Assembly (NCBI RefSeq): GCF_034190915.1
Contig: NW_026947501.1
Location: forward strand, 1,860,001-1,924,000
Direction of reading: 5' to 3'
Length of the DNA stretch: 64,000 nucleotides
From: Cavia porcellus
Lineage: Eukaryota > Chordata > Mammalia > Rodentia > Caviidae
This document shows positions 1 to 13,300 of the stretch, in pieces. The notes under the pieces were generated by a model, which searched no databases, had not been told where the DNA came from, and was given only the letters and a program-made list of their open reading frames with translations. The translations under genes were made by a program, and so were the position numbers. The number at the start of each line of letters is the position of its first letter. Positions within the stretch are counted from its first letter, which is position 1.

Positions 1-3000
1 TACAGTTATTGTTAGAGGTTAGCGTTAGGGTTAGGGTTAATGTTAGGGTTTGGGTTAGAGTTAAAGTTTAGGGTTAGGGTTAGGGTTTCAGTTAGAGTTT
101 TGGGTTAGTGTTAGGATAAGTGTTAGGTTTAGGATAGGGTTAGGTTTAGGGTTAGAGTTTAGGGTTATGGTTCGGTTTAGGGTTAGTGTTATTGTTATGG
201 TTAGGGTTAGGTTTACGCTTAGTGTTAGGGTTATGATTAAGGTTAGTGTTAGGGGTTAAGTGTTAGGGAGAGAGTTAAAGTTAGCCTTTGGGTTACGGTT
301 AGGGTTATTGTTACGATTAGGTTTAGGGTTAGGGTTAGGTTTAGCGTTAGTGTTAGGTTTAGGTTTAGGCTTAGTTTTAGAATTAGGCTTAGGTTTAGGG
401 TTAGGTGTCAGGTGTTAGCGATAAGGTTATGTTTAGTGTTAGGTTTAGTGTTCAGTTTATGGTTTGGATTAGGGTTAGGGATAGTGTTAGGGTTAGGGTT
501 AGGTTTAGGTTTAGATTTAGGGTTAGTGTTTAGGTTAGAGCTTTGATTAGATGTTAGTGTTTGCTTTAGTGTTTGGGTTAGGGTTTGGGTTAGGCTTAGA
601 GGTTATGGTTAGGGTTAGAGTAAAGGTTAAAATTTAGGTTCAGGTTTACGGTTATGGTAAGGTTAGGGTTATGGTTAGAGTTTAGGGGTAGGTTTAAGGT
701 TAGGGTTAGGGTTAAGGTTAGGCTTAGAGGTTAGGTTTTGGTTTTGGGTTAGAGTTAGTGTTAGTGTTAGGGTTAATGTTAGGCTTATAGGTTATGGTTA
801 TGGTTAGGTTTAGAGTTAAAGCTTAGGTTCAGGGTTAGGGTTAGTGGTATGGTTCGCTTATGGATATGCTAAGGGTTAGGATTAAGTTTAGTGGTAAATT
901 TTAGGGTTAGGTTTAGGGTTAGGGTTAGTTTGAGGTTTAGTGCTGGGTTAGAGTTATTGTTATGGTAAGAGGCTAGTTTTTGGTTTAGGCTTAGAGTTAG
1001 GGATAGTGTTACCTTTAGTGTTAGGCTTAGTGGTTATGGTTATGGTTAGGGTAACAGTTAGGGTTAAAGCTTAGGTTGAGGGTTAGGTTTAGGGGTAGAG
1101 TTTGGTTAGGGATATGCTAAGGGTTAGGATTGTGTCAGTGGTTAGTTTTACATTTAGGATTACGGTTAGGGTTAGGGTTAGGTTTAGAGGTTAGTGTTAG
1201 GGTTAGTGTTAGGGTTAGGGTTAGTGTGAGAGTCAGGGTTAGGATTAGATTTAGGGCTATGTTTAGGTTTAGGCTTAGGGTTATGTTTATGATTAGGGTT
1301 ACAATTAGGTTAGTGTTAGGGTTAGGTTTAGAGTTAGGGTTTGCGTTTGATTTAGTTTTAGGGTTAGGGTTAGGTTTAGGGTTCGGGTTAGCTTTAGGTT
1401 TAGTGGTTAGGTGTTAGGGATAGGGTTATTGGTTAAGGGTAGTGTTAGTGTTAGGGTTAGGGTTAGGGTTTTGGTTAGAGTTAGGGTTACAGTTATGGTT
1501 AGAAATTAGCGTTAGATTTAGGGTTAGGGTTAGGGTTTGGGCTAGATTTAAAAGTTATGGTTAGTTTTACTGTTATGATTAGAGCTTAGGGTTAGTGTTA
1601 GGGTCATGGTTAGGTTGAGGGTTTGGGTTAGGTTTAAGGTTAAAGTTAAGGGTTATAGTTCGGTTTAGGGTTAAAGTTAGTGTTATTGTTAGGGTTAGGT
1701 TTACGCTTAATGTTAGGGTTATGATTAAGGTTAGGGTTAGGAGTTAGGTGTTAGGGAGAGGGTTAGGTTTAGGCTTTGTGTTTCGGTTAGGGTTAGTGTT
1801 ATGATTAGATTTATGTTTAGAGTTAGATTTAGGGTTAGTGTTAGGATTAGGTTTAGGGTTAGTTTTAGAGTTAGGGTTAGGGGTTAGGTGTTAGCAATAG
1901 GGTTAGTATTAGGGTTAGGTTAGGGTTCAATTTAGGGTTAGGATTAGAGTTACGGATAGTGTTAGGGTTAGGGTTTAGGGTTATGGTTAGGGTTAGGTTT
2001 AGGTTTAGGTTTAGGGTGAGTGTTAGGTTTAGAATATAGGTTTAGTGTTAGGCTTAGGGTTAAGTTTAGGGTTATGCTTCGAGGTTATCCTTTGGTTTAG
2101 GGTTAGAGTTAGTGTTAGGTGTAAGGTTAGGGTAGCCTTAGAGGTTTTGATTAGGGTTAGGGTAAGTTTTAGGGTTAAACGTTAGGTTCAAGTTTACGTT
2201 TAGGGTTACAGTTGTGGTCACAGTTATAGTTTAGAATTAGGTGTAAGGTTGTGGTTAGTGTTAGGGTTATGGTTAGAGGTTAGCTTTTGGTTTATGGTTA
2301 GAGTTAGGGTTAGTGTTAGTTTTAGGTTTAGAGGTTATGGTTAGGGTTAGGTTTAGGCTTAGGGTTAGGTTCAGGGTTAAGGTTAGGATTAGGGTTACAG
2401 TTAGGGATATGGTAAGGATTAGGATTAGTGTTAGTCGTTAGTTTTAGAATTGGGGTTACAATTAGGGTTTGGGAAAGGTTTAGATGTTAGTGTTAGTGTT
2501 AGGATTAGTGTTAGTTTGAGGGTTAGGGTTAGGTTTAGAATTAGGATGAGGGTTAGGGTTAGGCTTAGCGTTATGGTTTGTGTTCAGTTTACAATTATGT
2601 TAGCATTAGGGTTAGGGTTAGGGTTAGGGTTTGCGTTACATTTAGTGTTAGGTTTAGGCTTAGGGTTAGCGTTAGTTTAGGGTTTAGGTGTTAGGGATAG
2701 TGTTATAGGTTAGTGTTAGTGTTAGGGTTAGTGTTAGGGTTAGGGTTAGAGTTTAGGGTTAGAGTTAGGGTTTGTGTTAACGTTATTGTTAGGGTTAGGG
2801 TTAGGTTTAGCTTTAGGGTGAGGGTTAGGGTTAGAAGTTACGTTTATTGTTAGGTTTAGGGTTAGAGTTAGGGATAGGTTTAGGGTTTGGTTTAGTGTTA
2901 GGGGTTAGGGTTAGTGTTAGTGTTAGGGTTAGAGTAAGGGTTAGATGCATGTGTTCGCGTTAGGGTTAGGGTTAGTATTAGAGTTAGCGTTAGGGTTATC
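1..3000 (+). repeat. Array from the left window edge
   Basis: No gene. Internal similarity is visible between about 0.95-1.45 kb and 2.4-2.75 kb (GATATG(C/G)TAAGG, a GTTAGTTTTA string, then a TTTGCGTT(T/A) string and AGGTGTTAGGGATAG). Both also resemble 4.97-5.25 and 10.68-10.96 kb. It is therefore the same unit family as duplication X. Confidence 0.7.
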
Positions 3001-4571
3001 CTAGGGTTAGGGTTAGGTTTATGGTTAGGTATTACAGTCAGACTTAGGTTAAGTTTAATGGTTAGGTTTAGGGTTAGGGTTAGGTATTAATATTAGGTCT
3101 GTGTTAGGGTTATGTTTATGGTTAGCGTTAGGGTTAGGATTAGAACTTAGGATTAGTTGTAGGGTTAGGGAAATGTTTAGGTTTAGGGTTAGGATAAGTG
3201 CTAAGTTATAGTTAGGCGTTAGGTGTTAGGGAGAATGTAAAGCTTAGGCTTCGGTTTATCGTTAGGATTAGTTTTACGATTAGGTTTAGGTTTAGGCTTA
3301 GGGTTAGGTGTAGGGATAGGGTTAGGTTTAGTGTTAGTTTTTGGTTTAGGCTTAGGTTTAGCGTTAGGGTTATGGGTTAGGTGTTAGGAATAGGTTTAGG
3401 GTTAGTGACAGGGTTAGTTTTACAGTTAGGTTTAGGTTTAGGGATAGCGTTACGTTTAGGGTTAGTGTTTAGGGTTAGTGTTAGGGTTACGGTTAGGCTT
3501 CGGGTTATGGTTAGGCTTTGGGTTATGGTTAGGGTTAGAGTTACGTTTAGCTTAGGGTTAGGATTAGGGTTAGGTTTAGTGTTAGCAGTTAGCATTAGCT
3601 TTGGGTTAGGGTTAGGATTAAAGCTTAGGTTTAGTGTTAGGGTTAGGGTTAGTGTTAGGGTTAGGGTTAGGGTTAGGTTAGGGTAAGGGTTAGGCTTATG
3701 CTTAGAGGTTAGCATTAGGTTTAATGACAGAGTTTGGGGTTAGTGTGAGGGTTAGGGTGAGGCATATAAGTTATCATTAGGGTTAGGGTTAGGTTCGGGT
3801 TAAAGCTTAGGTTTATTGTTAGGGTTAGCGTTTAGGTAAGGGATAGGGTAAGGGTTAGGGTCAGGTTTAGTCATTAGGATTAGGGTTAGGTTTACAGTTA
3901 GGGTTCGGGTTAGGGTTAGGGTTAGGGTTAGGGTTATGTATAGGTTTACGGCTAGGATTCGGGTTATTGTTAAGTCTTAGTGTTACAATTAGTTTTAGGA
4001 TTAGGCTTAGTGTAGGGTTAGGGTTAGAGTTAGGCTTATTGTTAGTTTTATGGTTAGGTTTAGCATTAGGGTTAGTGGTTAGGTATTAGGGATAGGGTTA
4101 GGGTTAGGGTAGGTTTAGAGTTAGGTTTACAGTTAGGGTTAGGGTTAGGATTAGTGTTATGGCTTAATGTGAGAGGTTAGGATTAGGGTTAGTGTTATGG
4201 TTAGGGTTATGGTTACAAGTTAGCATTAGTGTTATTGTTGTGGGTTAGGTTTAGGGTTAGAGTTAGGGTTAGGGTTATGCTAGGGATAGGGTTAGGGTTA
4301 GGTATTACAGTAAGGCTTAGGGTTATTTTAAGAGTTAGGGTTAGGTTAAGGTTAAGGGATTAATGTTAGGTCTGTGTTAAAATTATGATTATTGTTAGGG
4401 TTAGGGTTACGATTAGAAGTTAGGGTTAGGGGTTGCGTTAGGTATATGGTTACGTTTAGTGTTAGGGTTAGGGTCAGGTATAGTGTTACTTTTAGGGTTA
4501 GGGGTTAGGGTTAGGGTTAGGGTTAGGGTTAGGTTTAGGGTTAGGGTTAGGGTTAGGGTTAGAAGTTTGTT

Positions 4572-4613
4572 TTAGTGTTAGTGTTAGTGTTAGTGTTAGT
4601 GTTAGTGTTAGTG
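4572..4613 (+). repeat. Run of seven TTAGTG variant hexamers
   Basis: Seven TTAGTG units in a row, just after two runs of four perfect TTAGGG units (4505-4528 and 4535-4558). The same length as the run at 18,071 may be coincidence. Confidence 0.95.
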
Positions 4614-4640
4614 TTAGGGTTAGATTTAGGGTTAGGGTTA

Positions 4641-7600
4641 GAGCCTAGTGTTTGGTTAAGGGTTAGAGTTAGGGTTACCGTTATGGTTAGGCTTAGAGGT
4701 TATGGTTATGGTTATGGATAGGGTTAGCTTAAGTTCATGTTTATGGTTAGGGTTAAGGTTGGGTTACAATTAGAGTTTAGGGTTAGGATTAAGGTTAGGG
4801 TTAGGGTTAGGGTTATGGTTAGAGGTTAGCTTTTGGTTAATGTTAGATTTAGGGTTATTGTTAGGGTTATTGTTAGGCTTAAAGGTTATGGTTATGGTTA
4901 GCGTGATGGTTACAGTTAAAGCTAAGTTTGAGGTTTAAGTTTATGGGTAGGGTTCAGTTAGGTATACGCTAAGGGTTAGGATTAGGGTTAGTGGTTAGTT
5001 TTAGGGTCATAGTTACGGCTAGTGTTAGGCTTAGTTTTAGAGGTTAATGTTAGTGTTAGGGTTAGGGTTAGTGTAAGCGTTAGTGTTAGGTTTAGAGTTA
5101 GGGTTATGGTTCGTGTTATTCTTAGGATTATGTTTAGGTTTAGGGTTACAATTAGTTAGGGTTAGGGTTAGGGTTTGGGTTGTGTTAAATTTAGTGTTAG
5201 TGTTAGGGTTAGGGTTAGTGGTTAGGTGTTAGGGATAGGGTTATAGGGTAGGGTTAGTGTTAGGGTGAGGTTTTGGGTTAGTGTTACAGTTAGAGTTAGG
5301 GTTAGGGTTATGGTTAGAAGTTATTACTCGGTTTAGGTTAAGGGTTAGGGTTTGGGTTAGAGTTAAAGATTATGGTTAGGTTTAGTGTTACTGTTAGAGT
5401 TTAGGGTTAGTGTTAGTTTAAGTGTTAGGTTTAGGGTTAGGCTTAGGTTTAGGGTTAAAATTTAGAGTTATAGTTCGGTTTAGGATTAAGTGTAGTGTTA
5501 GGGTAGGGTTAGGGTTACGCTTAGTGTTAGGGTTATGATTCAGTTTAGGGTTAGGATTTAGGTTTTAGGGAGAGGGTTAGTGTTAGTCTTTGGGTTTCAG
5601 TAAGGGTTAGGGTTATGATTAGGTTTAGGGTTAGCATTAGGGTTAGGGATAGGGTTAGGGTTAGCGTTTGAGTTAGGTTTAGGGTTAGTTTTACAGTTAG
5701 GGTTAGGGTTAGGATTAGGGTAAGTGTTATGGTTAGAGGTAAGCGTTAAGTTTAGTGTTAGAGTTAGGGTTAGTTTTAGGGTTAGGGTTATGCTTAGTTT
5801 TTATGGTTAGTATTAGGGTTAAGGTTAGTGTTAGGGTTAGTCTTTGTGTTAGGGTTAGAGGTATGTGAGGGTTATGGTTAGGGTTAGGGTTAGGGTTAGG
5901 TTTAGGGTTATGCTATTTTTAGTGTTAGTTTTAGGGTTAGTGTTAGGGTTAGGATTAGATGTTAGGTTTAGTGGTAGGGATAGGGTAATGGTTACGATTA
6001 GGTTTAGGGTAAGGTTTAGGTTTAGTTTCATGGTTTATTTGTTAGGGAGAGGGTTAAGTTTAGGCTTCGGGTTACGGTTAGCATTAGGGTTATGAATAAG
6101 TTTAGGGTTAGGATTAGGCTTAGGGTTAAGTTTTAAATTTTAGGAAGAGGGTTATGGTTAGGCTTCGGTTTAGGCTTAGGGTTAGGGTTAGGGGTTAGGT
6201 GTTAGGGATAGAATTAGTGTTAGTGTTAGGGTTAGGGTTAGAGTTAGGCTTGCATTTAGGTTTGGGTGAGGTTCAAGGTTAGGGATAGTGTTACGTTTTG
6301 CGTTGGTTTTAGGGTTGGGGATAGTTTTAGGGTTAGGGTTAGGTTTAGGGTTAGAGTTTATGTTTAGGGTTAGGTTTAAGTTTAAGTTTAGGCTTAGGGT
6401 TAGGTTTAGGATTACAATTTATTGTTGTGGTAGGATTAGGGTTAGGGCTACTTTTAAGGTTATGGTTAGGGCTATGTTTAGGGTTAGAGTTAGGGGTTAG
6501 GTTCTAGGGCGAGGGTTATGGTTAGGCTTCCCATTATGGATAGATTTTGGCTTTCGATTAGGTTTAGGTTTAGGGTTATGTTTAGGTTTAGTTTTAGGGT
6601 TAGATTTAGAGGTAGGGTTAGCGTTTGAATTAGGAGTTAGGTGTTAGTGACAGGGTTAGGGTTAGGGGTAGTGTTAAGTATTACAGTCAGGCTTCGGGTT
6701 AGTTTAGGGCGTAGAGTTAGGTTTAGGGTTATGGATTAATGTTAGGGTTAGGGTTAGTGTTATGGTTAGGTTTAGGATTAGGCCTAGGATTAGAAGTTAG
6801 CGTTAGTGGTAAGGTTATGGTTATGGTTACGGTTAGGGTTATGGTTAGTGTTAGGTTTAGGGTTAGTGTTAGGATTTGGGTTAGAGTTTAGGGTAAGGTT
6901 AGGTTATGTTTAGGGTTTGGTTTATGGTTAGGGTTTGGGTTATGGTTAGGTTTAGGGTTATGGTAAGGGTTCTCTTTAGGGTTCAGATTAGAGGTTAGTG
7001 TTAGGGTTATGGTTAGGGTTAGAGGTTAGATTTAGGGTTAGAGTTTTGGGTTACAGCTGGGTTAGGATTAGGGTTAGCGGGTTAGGGTTAGCGTTAGAAT
7101 TAGGTTTAGTGTTAGTTTTACGGTTTGGGATTGTTTTAGGGTTAGGGTTAGGGTTATGGGTTAGGGTTAGGGTTAGTGTTTGGGTTCGTGTTGGGGTAGG
7201 GTTATAATTAATGTTAAGGTTATGTTTGGGGTTAGGGTTAGAGTTAGGCCTAGAGATTTTGGTTTGGGTTAATGTTAGGGTTAGGGTTGGGGTTAGGGGT
7301 TGGGGTTTGGAGTAGAGTTAGGGTTGTGTTAGTGTTAGGGTTAGGGTTAGTTTTAGAGGGTTAGAGTTAGCATTAGGTTTAGGTTTCTTTTTAGGGTTAA
7401 TGTTAGGGATCCTGTTAGGGTTAGGGTTGGGGTTATTGGTTAGGGTTAGGGTTAGTGTTTGGGTTCGTGTTGGGGTAGGGTTAGGATTAATGTTAAGGTT
7501 ATGTTTGGGGTTAGGGTTAGAGTTAGGCCTAGAGATTTTTGGTTTGGGTTAATGTTAGGGTTAGGGTTGGGGTTAGGGGTTGGGGTTTGGAGTAGAGTTA

Positions 7601-8590
7601 GGGTTGTGTTAGTGTTAGGGTTAGGGTTAGTTTTAGAGGGTTAGAGTTAGCATTAGGTTTAGGTTTCTTTTTAGGGTTAGTGTTAGGGATCCTGTTAGGG
7701 TTAGGGTTGGGGTTATTGGTTAGGGTTAGGGTTAGTGTTTGGGTTCGTGTTGGGATAGGGTTAGGGTTAGGGTTAGGGTTAATGTTAGGGTTAGGTTTAT
7801 GTTTAGGGTTAGGGTTAGGGTTAGGTTTAGGCTTAGAGGGCTAGGGTTAGGTTTAGGTTTAGGATTTGGGTTAGTGTTAGGTTTACGGTTGCGTTAGGGT
7901 TAGGTTAGGTTTAGGGCTAGGGTTAGTGTTAGGTTTCAGGTTAGAGTTTAGTGTAAGGTTAGGTTAAGTTTAGGGTTTGGTTTATGCTTAGGGTTTGGGT
8001 TATGGTTAGGTTTAGGGTTATGGTAAGGGTTCGGTTTAGGGCTCAGATTAGAGGTTAGTGTTAGGGTTATGCTTTGGGTTACGGTTATGGTTAGAGGTGA
8101 GATTTAGGTTTAGAGTTTCAGGTTAGAGCTGGGTTAGCATTAGGGTTTGGATTAGGGTTATGGTTATTGTTAGGGTTTGCTTCAGTGGTTAGAGTTAGGG
8201 TTAGAGTTACCTTTAGGCTTAGAGGTTAAGGTTGGGGTTAGGTTTAGGGTTAGGGTTGCGTTTAGCTTTAGAGTTAAAGTTACATTTAGGGTTAGAATTT
8301 TGGGTTAGGGTTAGGGTTAGGGTTAGTTTATGGGCCATGTTTAGGTTTAGGGATACGGTTATTGTTAGTCTTAGTGTTATGGTTCGAGGTTAGCATTAGG
8401 TTTAGGGTTAGAGATTGGGGTTGGGTTAAGGTTAGGGTTAGGCTTAGAGGTTAGTTTTAGGGTTAGGGTTAGAGTGAGGGTTAAGGTTAAAGCTTAGGTT
8501 TAGGTTTAGGCTTAGGGTTACTGTTAGGGTTAGAACTTGGTTTGGTGTTAGGGCTAGTTTTAGGGTAAGTTTTTGGGTTAGGTTTACGGT
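4641..8590 (+). repeat. Segmental duplication X, copy 1
   Basis: Matches 10,362-13,800 in the same orientation and order. Anchors: GAGCCTAGTG at 4641 and 10362 (offset 5721), GTGTTAGTGACA at 6641 and 12349 (5708), module A at 6679 and 12387 (5708), GAGGTTAAGGTTGGGG at 8222 and 13438 (5216). The offset drop after 7 kb is explained mainly by a local tandem duplication present only in this copy (7172-7730). Variant bases are shared across hundreds of hexamers, so this is common descent, not chance similarity of simple repeats. Confidence 0.85.
7172..7730 (+). repeat. Two-copy tandem duplication, 279/280-bp unit
   Basis: GTTAGTGTTTGGGTTCGTG starts at 7172, 7451 and 7731, so two full units of 279 and 280 bp are followed by the start of a third that diverges after about 25 bases. 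The one-base difference is a T4 versus T5 run in GAGATTTTGG. Differences between copies are very few, making this one of the youngest events in the window. The unit contains uncommon strings for the array (GGATCC, TTTCTTTTTAGGG, GGGGTTGGGG). Related single or partial units lie near 12.70-13.02 kb and 21.3-21.85 kb. Confidence 0.92.
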
Positions 8591-9140
8591 TAGTGTTAGG
8601 GTTTAGGTGTTAGGGATAGTGCTAGGCTTACGGTTAGGGTTAGGGTTAGGTTTAAGGTTAGGGTTAAGTCATAGTGTTAGGGTTAGGGTTAGGGTTAATT
8701 TAGGGTTAGTGTCAGGGTTAGGGTTAGAGTTATGGATGGAGTTTAGCATTAGGTTTAATGATAGAGTTTGGGGTTAGTGTTAGTCTTAGAGCTTTTGGTT
8801 AGAGTTAAGGTTAGGGTTAGGTTTAAAGCTTAGGTTTACGATTATGGTTAGGGTTAGTGTTAGGGTTAGGATTAGGGTTAGGGTTCAGGTTAGAGGTTAG
8901 TGTTAGAGTTATGGTTATGGTTACGGTTAGGGTTACGGTTAGGGTTAGGGTTAGGGTTATAGTTAGGAAAAGAGTTAGTATTGGTTTTAGTTTCAGGGAT
9001 TAGGTTTAGGGTTATGTTTATTTTTAGGATTAGATTTTGGGTTAGACTTAGTTTAGAATTAGGGATAGTGTTAGGTTTAGTTTTAAGGTTAGGATTTGGG
9101 TTAGGGTTAGTGTTAGGATTAGGGTTAGGGTTAGGGCTAG
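8529..9140 (+). repeat. Segmental duplication Z, copy 1
   Basis: Matches 22,066-22,680 with a steady offset of about 13.54 kb. Anchors: GTTAGAAC/GTTAGAAG (8529, 22066), GAGTTTAGNNTTAGG plus GATAGAGTTTGGGG (8739, 22287), GTTTATTTTTAGG (9016, 22552). Copy order and orientation are conserved. Confidence 0.75.
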
Positions 9141-10361
9141 GGTTAGGGTTATGATTAGGGTGAGGATTAGAGATTAGGTGTTAAGAAGTCCGTTAGGGTT
9201 AGGTTTTGGATTAGGGTTAGGGTTAGGGTTAGGGTTATCATTAGGTTTAGGGTTAAATTTTGGGTTAGAATTAGGGAATGGTTTAGTGTTAGTTTTAGAG
9301 TTAGGGTTAAGTTTAGGGATAGTGTTAGGGTTAGTGTTAGGTTTAGGGTTAGTGTTAGTGGTAAATTTTAGGGTTAGGATTACAGTTAGTGTTATGGTTA
9401 AGATTAGAGTTTAGTGTTCATTTTAGGGTTAGGATTAGTGTTACTGTTAGGGTTAGGGTGAGTGTTAGAGTTAGGTTTAGGGTTAGGGGTGGGTTTAGAG
9501 TTACATTTAGGGTTAGGGTTAGGGTTAGTGTTAGTGTTAGGATTAGAATTTAGTGTTAGGGTTAGGGTTAGGATTAGGTTTAGGGTTAGGTTAGGTGTTA
9601 GTTGTTAGTGTTAAGGTTAGGGTTAATGTTAGGGTTATGGTTAGAGGTTACCGTTAGGTTTAGGGTTAGGGTTATGGTTATGGTTAGGGTTAGAGTTAAA
9701 AGTTAGGATTAAGGTTAGCTTTAGAAGTCTGTTTTAGTGTTAGTGTTAGGTTTAGGGTTAGGGTTAGTGTTACGGTTAGAGGTTAGTGTTAGATTTAGAG
9801 ATAAGTTTAGGATTAAGGTAAGGGTTAGTGTTAGGTTTAGGGTTAGAGTTATGGGTTAGCATTTGGGTTAGGGTTAAGGATAGGGTTAGAGTTAGGGTTA
9901 TGTTTAAGTTTAGGGTTAGCGTTAGTTTTAGGGTTAGGGTTAGGGTTAGGTTTAGGGTTATGGTAGTTTTAGCGTTAGGGTTAAGGTTATGTATTACACT
10001 TAGTGTTAGTGTTAGTTTAGTGGGTAGGGTTAGGTTTAGCAATTAATTTTCTTTTTAGTGTTGGATTTATGGCTAGGGTTAAGGATAAGGTTAGTGTTAG
10101 TTTTAGGGTTAGAGTTAAGGTTAATGTTAGGTTTAGGGTTAGTGTTAGAGTAAGGTTTTGGTTTAGAATATAGGGTTAGTTTTAGTGTTAGGGTTAGGCA
10201 TAGAGGTTATGGTTAGGGTGAGTGTTAGGGCTAGGGTTAAAGCTGAGGTTTAGGTTTAGCGTCAAAGTTAGTGTTAGGGTTAGTTTTAGTGATTAGTGTT
10301 AGGGTTATGTTTAGGGTTAGTGTTAGGGTTAGGGTTAGGATTAGAGTTAGGGTTATGGTTA

Positions 10362-13300
10362 GAGCCTAGTGATTGGTTAAGGTTTAGAGTTAGGGTTAGT
10401 TTTATGGTTAGGCTTAGAGGTTATGGTTAGAGTTAGGGTTAGGGTTAGCTTAAGTTCATGTTTACGGTTAGGGTTAAGGTTAGTGTTACAGTTAGAGTTT
10501 AGGGTTAGGATTAAGGTTAGGGTTAGGGTTAGGGTTATGGTTAGAGGTTAACTTTTGGTTTAGGGTTAGATTTAGGGTTAGTGTTAGGGTTAGTTTTTGG
10601 CTTAAAGGTTATGGTTATGGTTAGGGTGACGGTTAGATTTAAAGCTAAGTTTGAGTGTTAAGGTTAGGGTTAGGGTTCAGTTAGGTATATGCTAAAGGTT
10701 AGGATTAGTGTTACTGGTTAGTTTTAGGGTCAGAGTTACGGTTAGTGTTAGGCTTAGGTTTAGAGGTTAGTGTTAGTGTTAGCGTTAGGGTTATTGTAAG
10801 GGTTAGAGTTAGGTTTAGAGTTAGGGTTATAGTTCGTGTTATTCTTAGGATTATGGTAAGGGTTAAGGTTACAATTAGGTTAGAGTTAGGGTTAGGGTTA
10901 GGGTTTGTGTTAAATTTAGTGTTAGGGTTAGGTTTAGGGGTTAGGTGTTAGGGATAGGGTTATAGGGTAGGGTTAGTGTTAGGGTTAGGTTTAGGGTTAA
11001 TGTTACTGTTAGAGTTAGGGTTACGGTTATGGTTAGAAGCTATTATTCAGTTTAGGTTAAGGGTTAGGGTTTGGGTTAGAGTTAAAGATTATGGTTAGGT
11101 TTAGTGTTACTGTTAGAATTTAGGGTTAGTGTTAGGGTAAGTGTTAGGATTAGGTTTAGGCTTAGGTTTAGAGTTAAAGTTTACAGTTATAATTCTGTTT
11201 AGGATTAGGTTAAGTGTTAGGGTAGGGTTAGGGTTACGCTTAGTGTTAGGGTTATGATTAAGTTTAGGGTTAGGATTTAGGTGTTAGGGATAGGGTTAGA
11301 GTTAGGCTTTGGGTTTCAGTAAGGGTTAGGGTTATGATTAGGTTTAGGGTTAGCATTAGGTTTAGGGATAGGGTTAGGGTTAGGTTTAGGGTTAGTTTTA
11401 TGGTTAGGGTTAGGGTTAGAATTAGGGTTAGTGTTATGGTTAGAGGTAAGCGTTAAGTTTAGTGTTAGATTTAGGGTTAGTTTTAGGGTTAGGGTTATGC
11501 TTAGATTTTATGCTTAGGATTAGGTTTAGGGTTAGTGTTAGGGTTAGTCTTTGGGTTAGGGTTAGAGGTATGGGTTATGGTTATGGTTATGGTTATGGTT
11601 AGGGTTAGGGTTATGTTTAGGGTTATGCTATTTTTAGTGTTAGTTTTAGGGTTAGTGTTAGGGTTAGGATTAGATGTGAGGTTTAGTGGTAGGCTTAGGG
11701 TAATGGTTACAATTAGTTTAGGGTAAGGGTTAGGTTTAGTTTTAGGGTTTATTTGTTAGGGAGAGGGTTAAGTTTAGGCTTCGGGTTACGGTTAGCATTA
11801 GGGTTACGAATAAGTTTAGGGTTAGGATTAGGCTTAGGGTTAAGTGTTAAGTTTTAGGAAGAGGGTTATGGTTAGGCTAGGCTTAGGGTTAGGGTTAGGG
11901 GTTAGGTATTAGGGATAGAGTTAACGTTAGGGTTAGGGTTAGCATTAGAGTTAGGCTTACATTTAGGTTTGGGATAAGGTTCAGGGTTAGGGATAGTGTT
12001 AAGTTTAGCATTGGTTTTAGGGTTAGGGATAGTGTTAGGGTTAGGGTTAGGTTTAGGTTTAGAGTTTATGTTTAGGGTTAGGTTTAGGTTTAAGTTTAGG
12101 ATTAGGTTTATGTTTAGGATTACCATTTATTTTTGGGGTAGGATTAGGGTTATGGCTACGTTTAAGGTTATGGTTAGGGCTATGTTTAGGGTTAGAGTTA
12201 GGGGTTAGGTTCTAGGGCGAGGCTTGTGTTTAGGCTTCAGGTTATGGATAGGTTTTGTGTTTTGATTAGGTTTAGGCTTAGGGTTATGGTTAGGTTTAGG
12301 TTTAGGGTTAGATTTAGAGTTAGGGTTAGCGTTTGAGTTAGGTGTTAGGTGTTAGTGACAGGGTTAGGGTTAGGGCTAGTGTTAAGTATTACAGTCAGGC
12401 TTCGGGTTAGTTTAGGGCGTAGAGTTAGGGTTAGAGTAATGGATTTATGTTAGGCTTAGGGTTAGTGTTATGGTTAGTTTTAGGGTTAGGGCTAGGATTA
12501 AAAGTTTGCGTTAGTGGTAGGGTTAGGGTTATGGTTACAGTTAGGGTTATGGTTAGTGTTAGAATTAGGGTTAGGGTTAGGTTTAGGGTTAGGGTTAGAG
12601 GGTTAGGATTAGCGTTAGGATTAAGTTTAGTGTTAGGGTTAGGGTTTGCGATTGTGTTAGGGTTAGGGTTAGGGTTAGGGGTTAGGGTTAGGGTTAGTGT
12701 TCGGGTTCGTTTTGGGATAAGGTTAGGGTTAGGGTTAATGTTAGGGTTATGTTTAGATTTAGGGTTAGAGTTGGGCTTAGAGATTTTGGTTTGGGTTAAT
12801 GTTAGGGTTGGGTTTGGAGTTAGGGATTGTGGTTAGGAATAGAGTTAGGGTTGGGTTAGGATTAGGTTTCGGGTTAGGGTTAGTGTTAGAGGGTTAGGGT
12901 TAGAGTTAGGGTTAGATTTCTTTTTAGGTTTAGTGTTAGGAATCCTGTTAAGGTTAGGGTTAGGGTTATGGGTTAGGGTTAGGGTTAGTGTTTGGGTTCG
13001 TGTTGAGATAGTGTTAGGGTTAGGGTTAGGTTTATGTTTAGGGTTAGGGTTAGTGTTAGGCTTAGAGGGCTAGGGTTAGTTTTAGGTTTAGGATTTGGAT
13101 TAGTGTTAGGTTTATAGTTGGGTTAGGGTTAGATTAGGGTTAGGGTTAGGCTAGGGTTAGTGTTACTGTTCGGGTTAGGTTAGGTTTAGGGTTTGGTTTA
13201 TGGTTAGGTTTTGGGTTATGGTTAGGTTTAGGGTTATGGTAAGGGTTCGGTTTAGGGTTTAGATTAGAGGTTAGTGTTAGGTTTATGTTTTGGGTTTCAG

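Noticed and set aside
7407..7416. GGATCC sites (near 7.41 and 7.69 kb) as cloning or linker junctions
   Set aside because: They recur as part of the duplicated 280-bp unit and appear in altered form (GAATCC) near 12.95 kb, so they are natural variants.
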